DNA of 12,730 nucleotides. Source: Chloroflexota bacterium. Lineage in GTDB: Bacteria > Chloroflexota > Dehalococcoidia > GIF9 > UBA5620. The stretch covers positions 1 to 12,730 of the forward strand of contig JAPLHH010000095.1 in assembly GCA_026389735.1 (NCBI GenBank), in the 5' to 3' direction. Below, one piece after another: positions 6,945-12,543 of the stretch (its first letter is position 1; each line of letters begins with the position of its first letter). Position numbers and translations under genes: made by a program. The notes below the pieces were generated by a model. It was not told where the DNA came from and did not search any database. It worked only from the letters and a program-made list of their open reading frames with translations.

Positions 6945-6984
6945 CTCTTTACTGTATATCTGTTCCCTCTATAATACTAAAGAG
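6945..6984. promoter_or_regulatory. Candidate operator: inverted repeat around the shared -10
   Basis: CTCTTTA (6945-6951) and TAAAGAG (6978-6984) are perfect inverted arms 33 bp apart, about three helical turns. After each arm GTAT recurs symmetrically, with a 2-base offset. The arms flank the shared -10. The left arm touches the rightward -35 and the right arm covers the rightward start site, so a bound regulator could control both directions. The XRE protein encoded 26 bp away is the natural candidate. Confidence 0.45.
6948..6975 (+). promoter_or_regulatory. Rightward promoter for xre-alpA-rep
   Basis: -35 TTTACT (6948-6953), a 16-bp spacer and perfect -10 TATAAT (6970-6975). The start near 6982 gives a leader of about 28 nt. 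The -10 is the same DNA as the leftward -10, read on the other strand. Confidence 0.6.
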
Positions 6985-6999
6985 CAAAGACAAAGTCAA
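6971..6999 (-). promoter_or_regulatory. Leftward promoter for the 301-aa gene and int
   Basis: Minus strand: -35 TTGACT (6999-6994), a 17-bp spacer and -10 TATTAT (6976-6971). The leader to ATG 6937 is about 27 nt. Its -10 overlaps the -10 of the rightward promoter by five bases, and its -35 lies within 16 bp of the start codon of the XRE gene. Confidence 0.75.
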
Positions 7000-7009
7000 G
7001 GGGGTAAAA

Positions 7010-7201
7010 ATGAATCTTCTAAAAGAAATCCGAACCAAGAAAGGCTTCTCACAGCTCACTCTGGCAAAACTAACGAATATAGCGCCAACGGACATCTCAC
7101 GGATAGAAAACGACTGGCTCCGCCCCTATGCAGGATGGCGCAAGCGTCTTGCCAAAGCTTTAGGCGTGACTGAGAAAGAGATTTTTCCTGACGAGCAATA
7201 G
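7010..7201 (+). CDS. XRE/Cro-family helix-turn-helix regulator
   Basis: A 63-residue single-domain DNA-binding protein. The HTH reads FSQLTLAKLTNIAPTDISRIE at residues about 13-33, then a LAKALGV segment and IFPDE end typical of HTH_3 proteins. There is no dimerisation or peptidase domain, so it is Cro-like in size. ATG 7010 follows AAGGGGG at a 6-nt spacing; the longer open frame upstream would run across the promoters. It is the first gene rightward from the divergent switch and probably represses one or both promoters, like Cro or CI of phages or Stl-type regulators of satellites (inference). Confidence 0.88.
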   Translation: MNLLKEIRTKKGFSQLTLAKLTNIAPTDISRIENDWLRPYAGWRKRLAKALGVTEKEIFPDEQ

Positions 7202-7233
7202 GGTGAACGACAATAAACGGAAAGGGAGTGGAA

Positions 7234-7446
7234 ATGGACGAGAAACCGAATGAATCTCTGGTCTTAGATGTACCGGAGGCTGGGAGATTGCTCCACTTAA
7301 GCAGAGCCACAGCTTATAGCCTGGTGAATCAGGGTGTTATACCGTCTATCAGATTCGGCAAGCGAATCGTAGTACCCCGGAAGGCGCTGGAACTATTGTT
7401 AGAGCACGCCCCAACAACTGAGAAGGAAATGCAGCATGAGTTCTAG
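7234..7446 (+). CDS. AlpA/excisionase-like DNA-binding protein
   Basis: A 70-residue protein of the excisionase / HTH_17 (MerR-like winged helix) type. The core LDVPEAGRLLHLSRATAYSLV, then IPSIRFGKRIVVPRKALELLLE, is the family pattern: helix, turn, recognition helix, then the basic wing. Such proteins help the integrase excise the element or activate its genes. ATG 7234 has GGGAG 5 nt upstream; a GTG at 7228 overlaps that site. It lies 32 bp after the XRE gene and its last 11 nt overlap the replication gene, so it belongs to the rightward operon. Confidence 0.85.
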   Translation: MDEKPNESLVLDVPEAGRLLHLSRATAYSLVNQGVIPSIRFGKRIVVPRKALELLLEHAPTTEKEMQHEF

Positions 7447-8203
7447 GACATGGATTAAGGTTTATTGCGACAAGTGGCTGACGGGAACGTTACGAGAAGA
7501 TGCCCCAGATGTTCGGGGCGTTTGGATTGATTTATTGACATTTGCTGGGGGCGGACAATATGGCGATACAGGGGAGATAAAACTAACAAACGGGGTAGGC
7601 TTTACCGATAGTCAAATCGCAACAATTTTGCATATACCAAAGTCTTTATGGCGAAAAGCAAAAGCACGGTTATTGGAAACAGGACGCATAGAAATATCAC
7701 CGAGGGGTGCTATTCGCATTGTAAAGTGGAGTAAATATCAGAGCGAATACAACCGCCAGAAAAAGTATCGGCAACCAAAAGAGGGTACTTCCACACCTGA
7801 GCCAGAATCCCCCTTTACAAACCCCCTAGAGAATGAGAAAGAGATAGAGAGTAAGAAGTTACAGCCAGAAGTTACAACGAAAGGTTACAACGAGAAGTTA
7901 CAGAATTTCGGTTCCAGTTATTCTCAGGGGGCTAATCCTCCTGCAACCCACTTACCTGGAAAGGACGGTCAACTCAGAAAAGACAACGCTATATCTTATC
8001 GGAGAGGTTGTAAGGAAACATGGAAAACACGCATAGCAGATTATCTTCAAAAGCATGGCCCCAGCAGGCCGGCTGATATTGCCACTGGTCTGGGCTTGCC
8101 GGAGGCAAAATATTACCTGGTGAGCATGACACTTTCACAGAACAACGGCAGGGTTTTCACTAATCCGCAGCGTGGCAAATGGGCTTTGAAGGATGGCGAA
8201 TAA
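7436..8203 (+). CDS. Phage-type replication initiator / replisome organizer
   Basis: A 255-residue protein that probably binds the element's origin and recruits the host replisome. Residues 1 to about 112 resemble the phage replisome organizer N-terminal domain: WIKVYCDKW start, DLLTFAGGG, a winged-helix core with TDSQIATILHIPKSLWRKAKARLLETGRIE, and the ending KWSKYQSEYNRQKKYR. A variable low-complexity linker follows (113-195). A second winged-helix-like domain lies at about 198-251 (RIADYLQKHGPSRPADIATGLGL). The linker DNA holds four 13-bp iterons and a hairpin, so the gene seems to contain its own origin, as lambda O does. ATG 7436 overlaps the alpA-like gene by 11 nt. No primase or helicase motif is visible, so host enzymes must be used. 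Confidence 0.78.
   Translation: MSSRTWIKVYCDKWLTGTLREDAPDVRGVWIDLLTFAGGGQYGDTGEIKLTNGVGFTDSQIATILHIPKSLWRKAKARLLETGRIEISPRGAIRIVKWSKYQSEYNRQKKYRQPKEGTSTPEPESPFTNPLENEKEIESKKLQPEVTTKGYNEKLQNFGSSYSQGANPPATHLPGKDGQLRKDNAISYRRGCKETWKTRIADYLQKHGPSRPADIATGLGLPEAKYYLVSMTLSQNNGRVFTNPQRGKWALKDGE
7855..7906 (+). repeat. Four 13-bp iterons inside the replication gene (putative ori)
   Basis: Direct repeats of the form [GA]A[AG]GTTACANNNN start at 7855, 7868, 7881 and 7894. The GTTACA cores are at 7858, 7871, 7884 and 7897, an exact 13-bp step. Units 2 and 3 share GTTACAACGA. The period is not a multiple of three, so the encoded residues (about 140-157) are not repeated. The conservation is therefore at DNA level, as expected for initiator binding sites. 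Confidence 0.75.
7925..7943. other. Hairpin next to the iterons
   Basis: CAGGGGG and CCTCCTG pair over 7 bp with one G.U, around the 5-nt loop CTAAT. It begins 19 bp after the last iteron, inside the same gene. It may be part of the origin (initiator or primase landing structure); this is inference from position. Confidence 0.5.
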
Positions 8204-8722
8204 ATGACAGTACAGACTAAAGCCCGCCGTTCTAAGATAACAAAGGCCGACATAGCACGAGCTCGTGAAGAAATACTTGCCCAGCCAAAGCCAGTAAAGC
8301 AGGCCATTAAGAAGCTGGATACTGAGCCAAAGTGGGGTAAGGATTTTTGGCTTAGTGACCGCTTCCCCGATAATTATGGTGATGATATTAACTTTGATAG
8401 CTATGGGTTAGCGTGGGGACTTGAAACCAACTTAGAGACTCGTTGTTTAGGTAAGACAGAGAAGGTATTGGCCATTATCAAGGGCGAAGAGACGATTCCT
8501 GATAATGCCTGTCCGCACACTAGACAGATTCTAAGCAAACTATTGAAAGACAGAGAGGAGGAAAATGTTGGAACAGGTAGACCTACAAAAAGCAACATAC
8601 AACGAACAAGACCTACTAGAGCTTCTGGGAATAGACAGAAAAAAACTCGATTACTTAAGACTAGAGAAAGAGTTCCCCTGCATCTACCTAACCCGCAGGT
8701 CGAGAGTCTACTTAGCAGATGA
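8204..8722 (+). CDS. Unknown 172-aa element protein; C-terminal tail out of frame with next gene
   Basis: Not recognised. The ATG follows the stop of the replication gene with no gap, so translation is probably coupled. Residues 1-40 are basic and helical (KARRSKITKADIARAREEIL). Residues 41-120 are mixed, with EPKWGKDFWLSDRFPDNYGDD and a DNACPHTRQILSKLLKDREEE helix. From residue 121 on, the frame runs 158 nt through the next gene in another frame. Composition changes sharply there to Arg/Thr/Pro/Asn-rich text, as expected of shadow coding. The protein proper probably ends near residue 120, with the original stop lost by mutation or a small frameshift. The function is likely related to replication or its control, by context only. 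Confidence 0.7.
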   Translation: MTVQTKARRSKITKADIARAREEILAQPKPVKQAIKKLDTEPKWGKDFWLSDRFPDNYGDDINFDSYGLAWGLETNLETRCLGKTEKVLAIIKGEETIPDNACPHTRQILSKLLKDREEENVGTGRPTKSNIQRTRPTRASGNRQKKTRLLKTRERVPLHLPNPQVESLLSR

Positions 8723-8759
8723 AGTTCTCCAGTGGCTCAAAAAGATGGCGGCGGTCTGA
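8565..8759 (+). CDS. Second AlpA/excisionase-like DNA-binding protein
   Basis: A 64-residue HTH_17-like protein: YNEQDLLELLGIDRKKLDYLR, then FPCIYLTRRSRVYLADEVLQWL, the same helix-turn-helix-plus-wing plan as the earlier AlpA-like gene but clearly diverged. GAGGAGG lies 3-4 nt before ATG 8565, one of the best ribosome sites in the element, so this frame rather than the overlapping one is the real gene here. It is the last gene of the rightward operon. It could be the true excisionase while the first acts as activator, or the reverse. Confidence 0.8.
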   Translation: MLEQVDLQKATYNEQDLLELLGIDRKKLDYLRLEKEFPCIYLTRRSRVYLADEVLQWLKKMAAV

Positions 8760-8769
8760 CAAAACAGAT

Positions 8770-8820
8770 GTTTGAAAAGGGCTTAACTACCCCTAAACAG
8801 AGGTTTCACACCCTTCAAAC
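8770..8820 (+). terminator. Structured region after the rightward operon, possible terminator
   Basis: GTTTGAA-AA-GGG (8770-8781) pairs with CCCTTCAAAC (8811-8820) over 10 bp with a two-base bulge, with a 29-nt internal part. ACTTTTTG follows at 8829-8836. The stem and the late T-run suggest an end of the rightward transcript, but the distance of 8 nt to the T-run is unusual. The rest of 8837-8999 shows no gene. Confidence 0.4.
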
Positions 8821-8999
8821 TGACGAAACTTTTTGAGGTGGTGTCTCCCTTTACCTAGAATGACTCTCTAACGCATTTTTGAAGCTAAATAGTTCTTTCG
8901 TTATCGGGTAGCTGTTTCCGTTACATTACGGGCATTTATTAGCAACAAAATAACGTATCCCTCTTTTTATTAAGGTAGGGCGGACTACGGGGTGGATAT

Positions 9000-9431
9000 C
9001 TAAATCTGATGAGTTTTCCGATGCTTTAAAGCATAATATCCGTGCCGCACAGCTTTTATCACGTCAGAATGGATAGATGTATCACTTTCCCCCTTCGGGT
9101 CTTCAAAGCCTTCTTCACGAAGCCTATATATTATTACTGAGATAATTCTATCAATTTCTGGGCCATAAGCCCCAGCATCCTCTGGTAGATTCTCTAATTC
9201 TTCCTCTACCAAAATATTAATTCTTCTCTTTATACGACTCTGTTTTGCTAAAAAATAAAGGCCATACTCAAGAAAGGCTATGAGTAAACCTGTAGTAATA
9301 ATTTCCCATTCAAAAATCGTGTGTAAAAGCCAAGAAATTCCAAACGCCACCACCAATATGGCAATAAATATAGATACGAGTTTGAACCATGGCACAAATC
9401 GGTCTAAAAACCAGCCTTCTATTCTTTTCAT
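9000..9431 (-). CDS. Small membrane protein with two helices, unknown function
   Basis: A 143-residue protein I cannot assign. Two hydrophobic helices lie at about 15-36 (WFKLVSIFIAILVVAFGISWLL) and 42-62 (EIITTGLLIAFLEYGLYFLA). They are followed by a basic KQSRIKRR stop and an acidic, helical cytoplasmic tail (NILVEEELENLPEDAG). This suggests a hairpin membrane protein with a cytosolic C-terminal domain of about 75 residues. ATG 9431 has only a weak AAAGAGAA ribosome site. It is convergent with the element's rightward operon. It may be cargo of the element or a host gene. Confidence 0.75.
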   Translation of the reverse strand: MKRIEGWFLDRFVPWFKLVSIFIAILVVAFGISWLLHTIFEWEIITTGLLIAFLEYGLYFLAKQSRIKRRINILVEEELENLPEDAGAYGPEIDRIISVIIYRLREEGFEDPKGESDTSIHSDVIKAVRHGYYALKHRKTHQI

Positions 9432-9952
9432 CTGGTTCTCTTTATTCTATCAAACTAATGCAGGTATAGAAACACCTTTCGACAACCAGCTGGATAATAG
9501 CGAGCTTCAGTTGTAAGGGAAGTGGGATGGGCAGGGGGCAATGGGTTTATTTATATGGTGAGGTGGTAGAGAAATTTTTAAGTAATTCCAGAATTAGATG
9601 GAAAAAGACTGTTTCAGCATCCAAATATATCCTTTATACGTCTAGAATCATCTAATTCTCGTATTTAGTAGATGGGTAATTAGATGGCAGAAAACTACAT
9701 TTACAGCCCATTTTAAGGCATATTCCTGAGGTTTGAATAGCTTTCACTGCTGCTCACAGACCGAGAAATGCCTTTTTTTAAGGGCTCAGTATGCGCAGGT
9801 TGACCACTATTGCCCTTTTTGTTTCTGTAAAATCCGGGTGGGTAGATTCGGTATGACTATATCTCAAAAGGGGGAGAGGGGGTATTCTTTTCTCGTGTGG
9901 GTGGGTGTATAATAGTCATATACATATGTGATTGGAGTAAGGGGAGGTTGTG
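9432..9952. other. Gene-free 520-bp region with repeats and G-tracts
   Basis: No supported gene. It holds AATTAGATG three times: 9592-9600 (+), 9657-9649 (-) and 9678-9686 (+). The first two extend to an 11-bp inverted repeat, AGAATTAGATG / CATCTAATTCT. AAGGCAT (9715-9721) and ATGCCTT (9768-9774) form inverted arms just before a T-run, terminator-like but with a loop of about 46 nt. Two G5 tracts (9870-9874, 9878-9882) and two copies of GGGTGGGT (9836-9843, 9899-9906) precede a -10 box at 9908. These look like regulatory DNA for the zinc-ribbon genes. Confidence 0.5.
9908..9913 (+). promoter_or_regulatory. -10 box ahead of the zinc-ribbon gene pair
   Basis: Perfect TATAAT, directly preceded by TG and a GGGTGGGT copy. 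No good -35 is found at 16-18 bp, so an activator or G-tract structure may be involved. The leader to ATG 9953 would be about 33 nt. Confidence 0.5.
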
Positions 9953-10672
9953 ATGCAGCAGTGGTATAAATGCCCGCAATGTGACAAGGATATTCTACAT
10001 GGGACAAATCCATGTCCTTTCTGTAAATGTTCTTTAGCCTGGTCACAGCAAGGGCCAATACTGTATATACCACCGCCTGGGGCACCACAGCAGCCACCAT
10101 ATCAACCGTCAGCGCAGACGCCAAGCTATCAGCAATCCGTAAATTACCAACAGCAAGCGTCGCCACCTTCTAAGCAACAATCCTCAAACATCCAGCCGGT
10201 ATGGCATTTTGTTCTTCTGTCGATACTTACCCTTAGTGCTTATGAGATATATTGGTTCTACCGAAACTGGAAGCAGATGAAGGTTCATAAGAACCTGGAT
10301 ATGAGTCCTGGTTGGAGGACGGCAGGGCTTTTTGTCCCGATATATGGGCTAGTGCTTGCTTATAGGCAATTTAGAGATGTTAGAGATTTTTCAAGAGAAG
10401 CAGGAATAGATAAGAGCTACTCACCTGGTTGGATTCTCTTTGCTTGGATAACTATTAATGTTCTTTGGAAATTGCCTGACCCATTTTGGTTGCTGTCCTT
10501 TGGTTCTGTCTTGCCACTTGCGGTTGTTCAGGGCGTCTTAAATTCCTATTGGGAAAAAGAGCAACCCGGACTCATGAGAAGAACAAAATTCTCTGGAGGA
10601 CAGATTGCATTAATAGTGATAGGCGGAATCGTGTGGATTCTTATGCTCATCGGCATGCTTTTTCCAGAATAA
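9953..10672 (+). CDS. Zinc-ribbon membrane protein, DUF4234-like
   Basis: A 239-residue protein in three parts. Residues 7-26 form a zinc ribbon with Cys7, Cys10, Cys21, Cys24 (C-x2-C-x10-C-x2-C). Residues about 32-80 are a Pro/Gln/Ser-rich disordered linker. From 84 onward about five membrane helices follow (84-103, 122-137, 158-173, 178-197, 216-236). The pattern LLSILTLSAYEIYWFYRNWK resembles DUF4234 proteins. The molecular role is unknown; the cytosolic metal-binding head may sense or recruit a partner (inference). ATG 9953 has GGGGAGG 5 nt upstream; a GTG at 9950 is less likely. It is followed 24 bp later by a paralogue with nearly the same start region, probably in one operon. Confidence 0.82.
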   Translation: MQQWYKCPQCDKDILHGTNPCPFCKCSLAWSQQGPILYIPPPGAPQQPPYQPSAQTPSYQQSVNYQQQASPPSKQQSSNIQPVWHFVLLSILTLSAYEIYWFYRNWKQMKVHKNLDMSPGWRTAGLFVPIYGLVLAYRQFRDVRDFSREAGIDKSYSPGWILFAWITINVLWKLPDPFWLLSFGSVLPLAVVQGVLNSYWEKEQPGLMRRTKFSGGQIALIVIGGIVWILMLIGMLFPE

Positions 10673-10696
10673 TTGGTAAGGCAAGAGGAGGTTGTG

Positions 10697-11539
10697 ATGC
10701 AGCAGCAGTATGGATGCCCCAAATGCCACCAACCAATCGCATATGGTACACAGTTTTGTGAGAACTGTCGAACACCTTTGAATTGGGCTGGTCAGCAACA
10801 AACGCAACCTCCGCCCATCTATCAGCAACAGCAACAGCCAGAAACATTGAGCCAACAAGAAACCGAAAGCCCCAGAATGAATTGGTTCAAGCGACATCTC
10901 AATTGGACTCTGCTAGTCACCGCAGTTGGCACATATATACCCACTATGGCTACATTTGCGCCTGTAGAGACCACAGGGCTCGGCCGAAGCGTATTAGGCT
11001 CACTCATACAATTAGTGAATCCAACTATCAGTAATGAGACTTTGAGTTGGTTATATCTCCCTATTTGGCTAGCACTGATGTTGCCTGTAGAAGGATGGGT
11101 GCTCAGGCAAAAAAACAGAAGTCTGTGGCACCTATTGTGGGGGATAACTCCATTTGGGTGGATTATAATTCTATGCCTTAAGAATCGAAGTTCACCTTTC
11201 ACAATGAACAGTCATCGAAGCAACGAAAAGTTGAATATAGGATTCATTAAGAAGGCAAGGACGGGTACCGGTCGCTTCATGCAAATCATAGGAATAATTA
11301 TTTGGTTTGGGTGTGGACTCCTGATGTTTATCTGGACACTGTATGTGTTGTTTTCCACTTTTGGCGCATGGGCTATATTTGTGGGGCTCTTTCTTGCTCC
11401 AATTACGTATGTAGCCTCTATCTTTATCATATGGTTCTCTACGGGAGTCTTCCCCATAATCCTTCTCATCCCATACATACTTTCATGGGTCGGCATGTTG
11501 CTGATGGGCTTTGGTGGTGCGGTAACTGGCGAAGACTGA
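10697..11539 (+). CDS. Zinc-ribbon membrane protein, paralogue head with different membrane part
   Basis: A 280-residue protein. The zinc ribbon has Cys7, Cys10, Cys21, Cys24 with the same spacing as the preceding gene, then a Gln-rich linker (about 32-58, with a run of five Q). About six or seven hydrophobic helices follow (70-90, 115-132, 145-161, 195-217, 222-245, 250-272). The membrane part is not obviously like that of its neighbour and I do not recognise it. ATG 10697 follows GAGGAGG at a 5-nt spacing; an upstream in-frame ATG at 10673 has no ribosome site. The leader plus first codons (GGAGGTTGTGATGCAGCAG) are identical to those of the preceding gene, so the 5' ends share ancestry. It is convergent with the next gene. 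Confidence 0.82.
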   Translation: MQQQYGCPKCHQPIAYGTQFCENCRTPLNWAGQQQTQPPPIYQQQQQPETLSQQETESPRMNWFKRHLNWTLLVTAVGTYIPTMATFAPVETTGLGRSVLGSLIQLVNPTISNETLSWLYLPIWLALMLPVEGWVLRQKNRSLWHLLWGITPFGWIIILCLKNRSSPFTMNSHRSNEKLNIGFIKKARTGTGRFMQIIGIIIWFGCGLLMFIWTLYVLFSTFGAWAIFVGLFLAPITYVASIFIIWFSTGVFPIILLIPYILSWVGMLLMGFGGAVTGED

Positions 11540-11663
11540 GGAACTAGCTTGGCATATCTCAGCCATTAACCATCTTATAATGCTCTAAACAATCTTCGAA
11601 GGTTATACTTCTGGTATATCGGAGAACCATACTCAGCCCAACGGTGACCAATAAAACTTCAGG

Positions 11664-11978
11664 CTATCTTGGCTTTGTCGGCTCTCTTACAACAAAGACA
11701 CTTGTGACAAACAATACGGCACATGCCAAGTCTATTGGCCGCCAAATGGCTCTTGTCAGGTAAATAGGCCATAGCGGGTTGAACAAAATAGCGACCAGAC
11801 CGAATACCCACGTAGCCCACACCTTCCCCCACCGATATGCCATAACAGCTATAAACACCGCAACACCACATGTAACCCATCTGAGCAATTGATAATATCC
11901 GTAAGCCAGTGGAGCTACGGCGACACACAACATAATACCTACAATCACTGCTGGTATCAGGTGAGGTCTACCACGCAT
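11664..11978 (-). CDS. Small integral membrane protein, DUF6804-like
   Basis: A 104-residue protein with three or four membrane helices. The features YGYYQLLRW (about 27-35) and ILFNPLWPIYLTRAIWRPIDL (about 63-83) are characteristic of the DUF6804 family of small bacterial membrane proteins, whose function is unknown. ATG 11978 is chosen: a TTG at 11999 lies inside the predicted -10 box and has no ribosome site, though the site for 11978 (GTAGG, spacing about 11) is also weak. It is convergent with the zinc-ribbon pair, leaving 124 bp between stops without a clear terminator. Confidence 0.75.
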   Translation of the reverse strand: MRGRPHLIPAVIVGIMLCVAVAPLAYGYYQLLRWVTCGVAVFIAVMAYRWGKVWATWVFGLVAILFNPLWPIYLTRAIWRPIDLACAVLFVTSVFVVREPTKPR

Positions 11979-11998
11979 GCTAAATCTACCTACTTTCA

Positions 11999-12027
11999 AA
12001 TATACAGCAAATACGAAAGGTCAGCAA
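11999..12027 (-). promoter_or_regulatory. Promoter of the DUF6804-like gene
   Basis: Minus strand: -35 TTGCTG (12027-12022), a 17-bp spacer and -10 TATATT (12004-11999). The transcript would start about 14 nt before ATG 11978. The -35 is only half consensus. Confidence 0.5.
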
Positions 12028-12131
12028 ACTTGATTCCCTTACAATTCGAGGCTATAGGCAGTTGCAGAATATAACAGGTATCGAGTAAGCTGCTAGCCCA
12101 GAGCAGTATTCCGTTTTGATTTGGGTCTGTG

Positions 12132-12137
12132 TATAAT
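12132..12137 (+). promoter_or_regulatory. -10 box ahead of the last gene
   Basis: Perfect TATAAT preceded by GTG, much like the -10 at 9908. No clear -35. The leader to ATG 12205 would be about 60 nt. Confidence 0.4.
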
Positions 12138-12204
12138 TCAGACAACCGTACGATGGTTTACCCTGTACCTTAGCAGAGATATGTACAAAAATGAGGAGAC
12201 TAAA

Positions 12205-12543
12205 ATGAAAGAGGATAAGGCTAAACGTGAAGATGCTCAGACACCGCTGGAGAAAATTGAAGCTATGTGGGAGAGAGGGAGACAACTACGGGCAAGGAAG
12301 CAATACTGGTATGAACTTCAATTTCAGGGTTGGATAAAAGCTGGCAGCAGGAGAGTGGCAAAACAAATACTTGAGGAATATTTTTCAACCCGCTGTGGTA
12401 TTAACGTTCCATATGATTCGGGTGTTTTTGGTGCTCCTTCAGAGCTAGGAGTTTCCCTAGAAATAGAAGATACATTGGCGGAAATAACGCATACGCACGT
12501 AAGAATTCTATGGTTCAAACCTTATAACTACAATCGACCCTAA
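12205..12543 (+). CDS. Hypothetical soluble protein, 112 aa
   Basis: Not recognised. The first 40 residues are charged and helical (MKEDKAKREDAQTPLEKIEAMWERGRQLRARKQ). The rest is mixed: YWYELQFQGWIKAGSRRVAK, then a segment with GVFGAPSELGVSLEIE and a strand-like end THVRILWFKPYNY. There is no signal peptide or membrane segment, and one cysteine. ATG 12205 is chosen for GAGGAG at a 6-nt spacing; the frame is open upstream to 12121 but has no ribosome site there. It is a single gene on the plus strand, divergent from the DUF6804-like gene. Confidence 0.7.
   Translation: MKEDKAKREDAQTPLEKIEAMWERGRQLRARKQYWYELQFQGWIKAGSRRVAKQILEEYFSTRCGINVPYDSGVFGAPSELGVSLEIEDTLAEITHTHVRILWFKPYNYNRP

Noticed and set aside
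7855..7906. The GTTACA repeats as a CRISPR array
   Set aside because: The units are 13 bp and directly abutting without spacers, and they lie inside a gene; iterons fit much better.
9715..9780. Small RNA ending in AAGGCAT/ATGCCTT plus T-run
   Set aside because: The loop of about 46 nt is long and no clear promoter precedes it; kept only as a note in the gene-free region.
10078..10085. GGCACCAC match to the tRNA-Phe 3' end as a possible attR
   Set aside because: Only 8 bases, inside the linker of a coding region, with no further match to the T stem.
10610..10897. Minus-strand open frames under the zinc-ribbon genes
   Set aside because: They are antisense shadows of Q-rich coding sequence, without ribosome sites.
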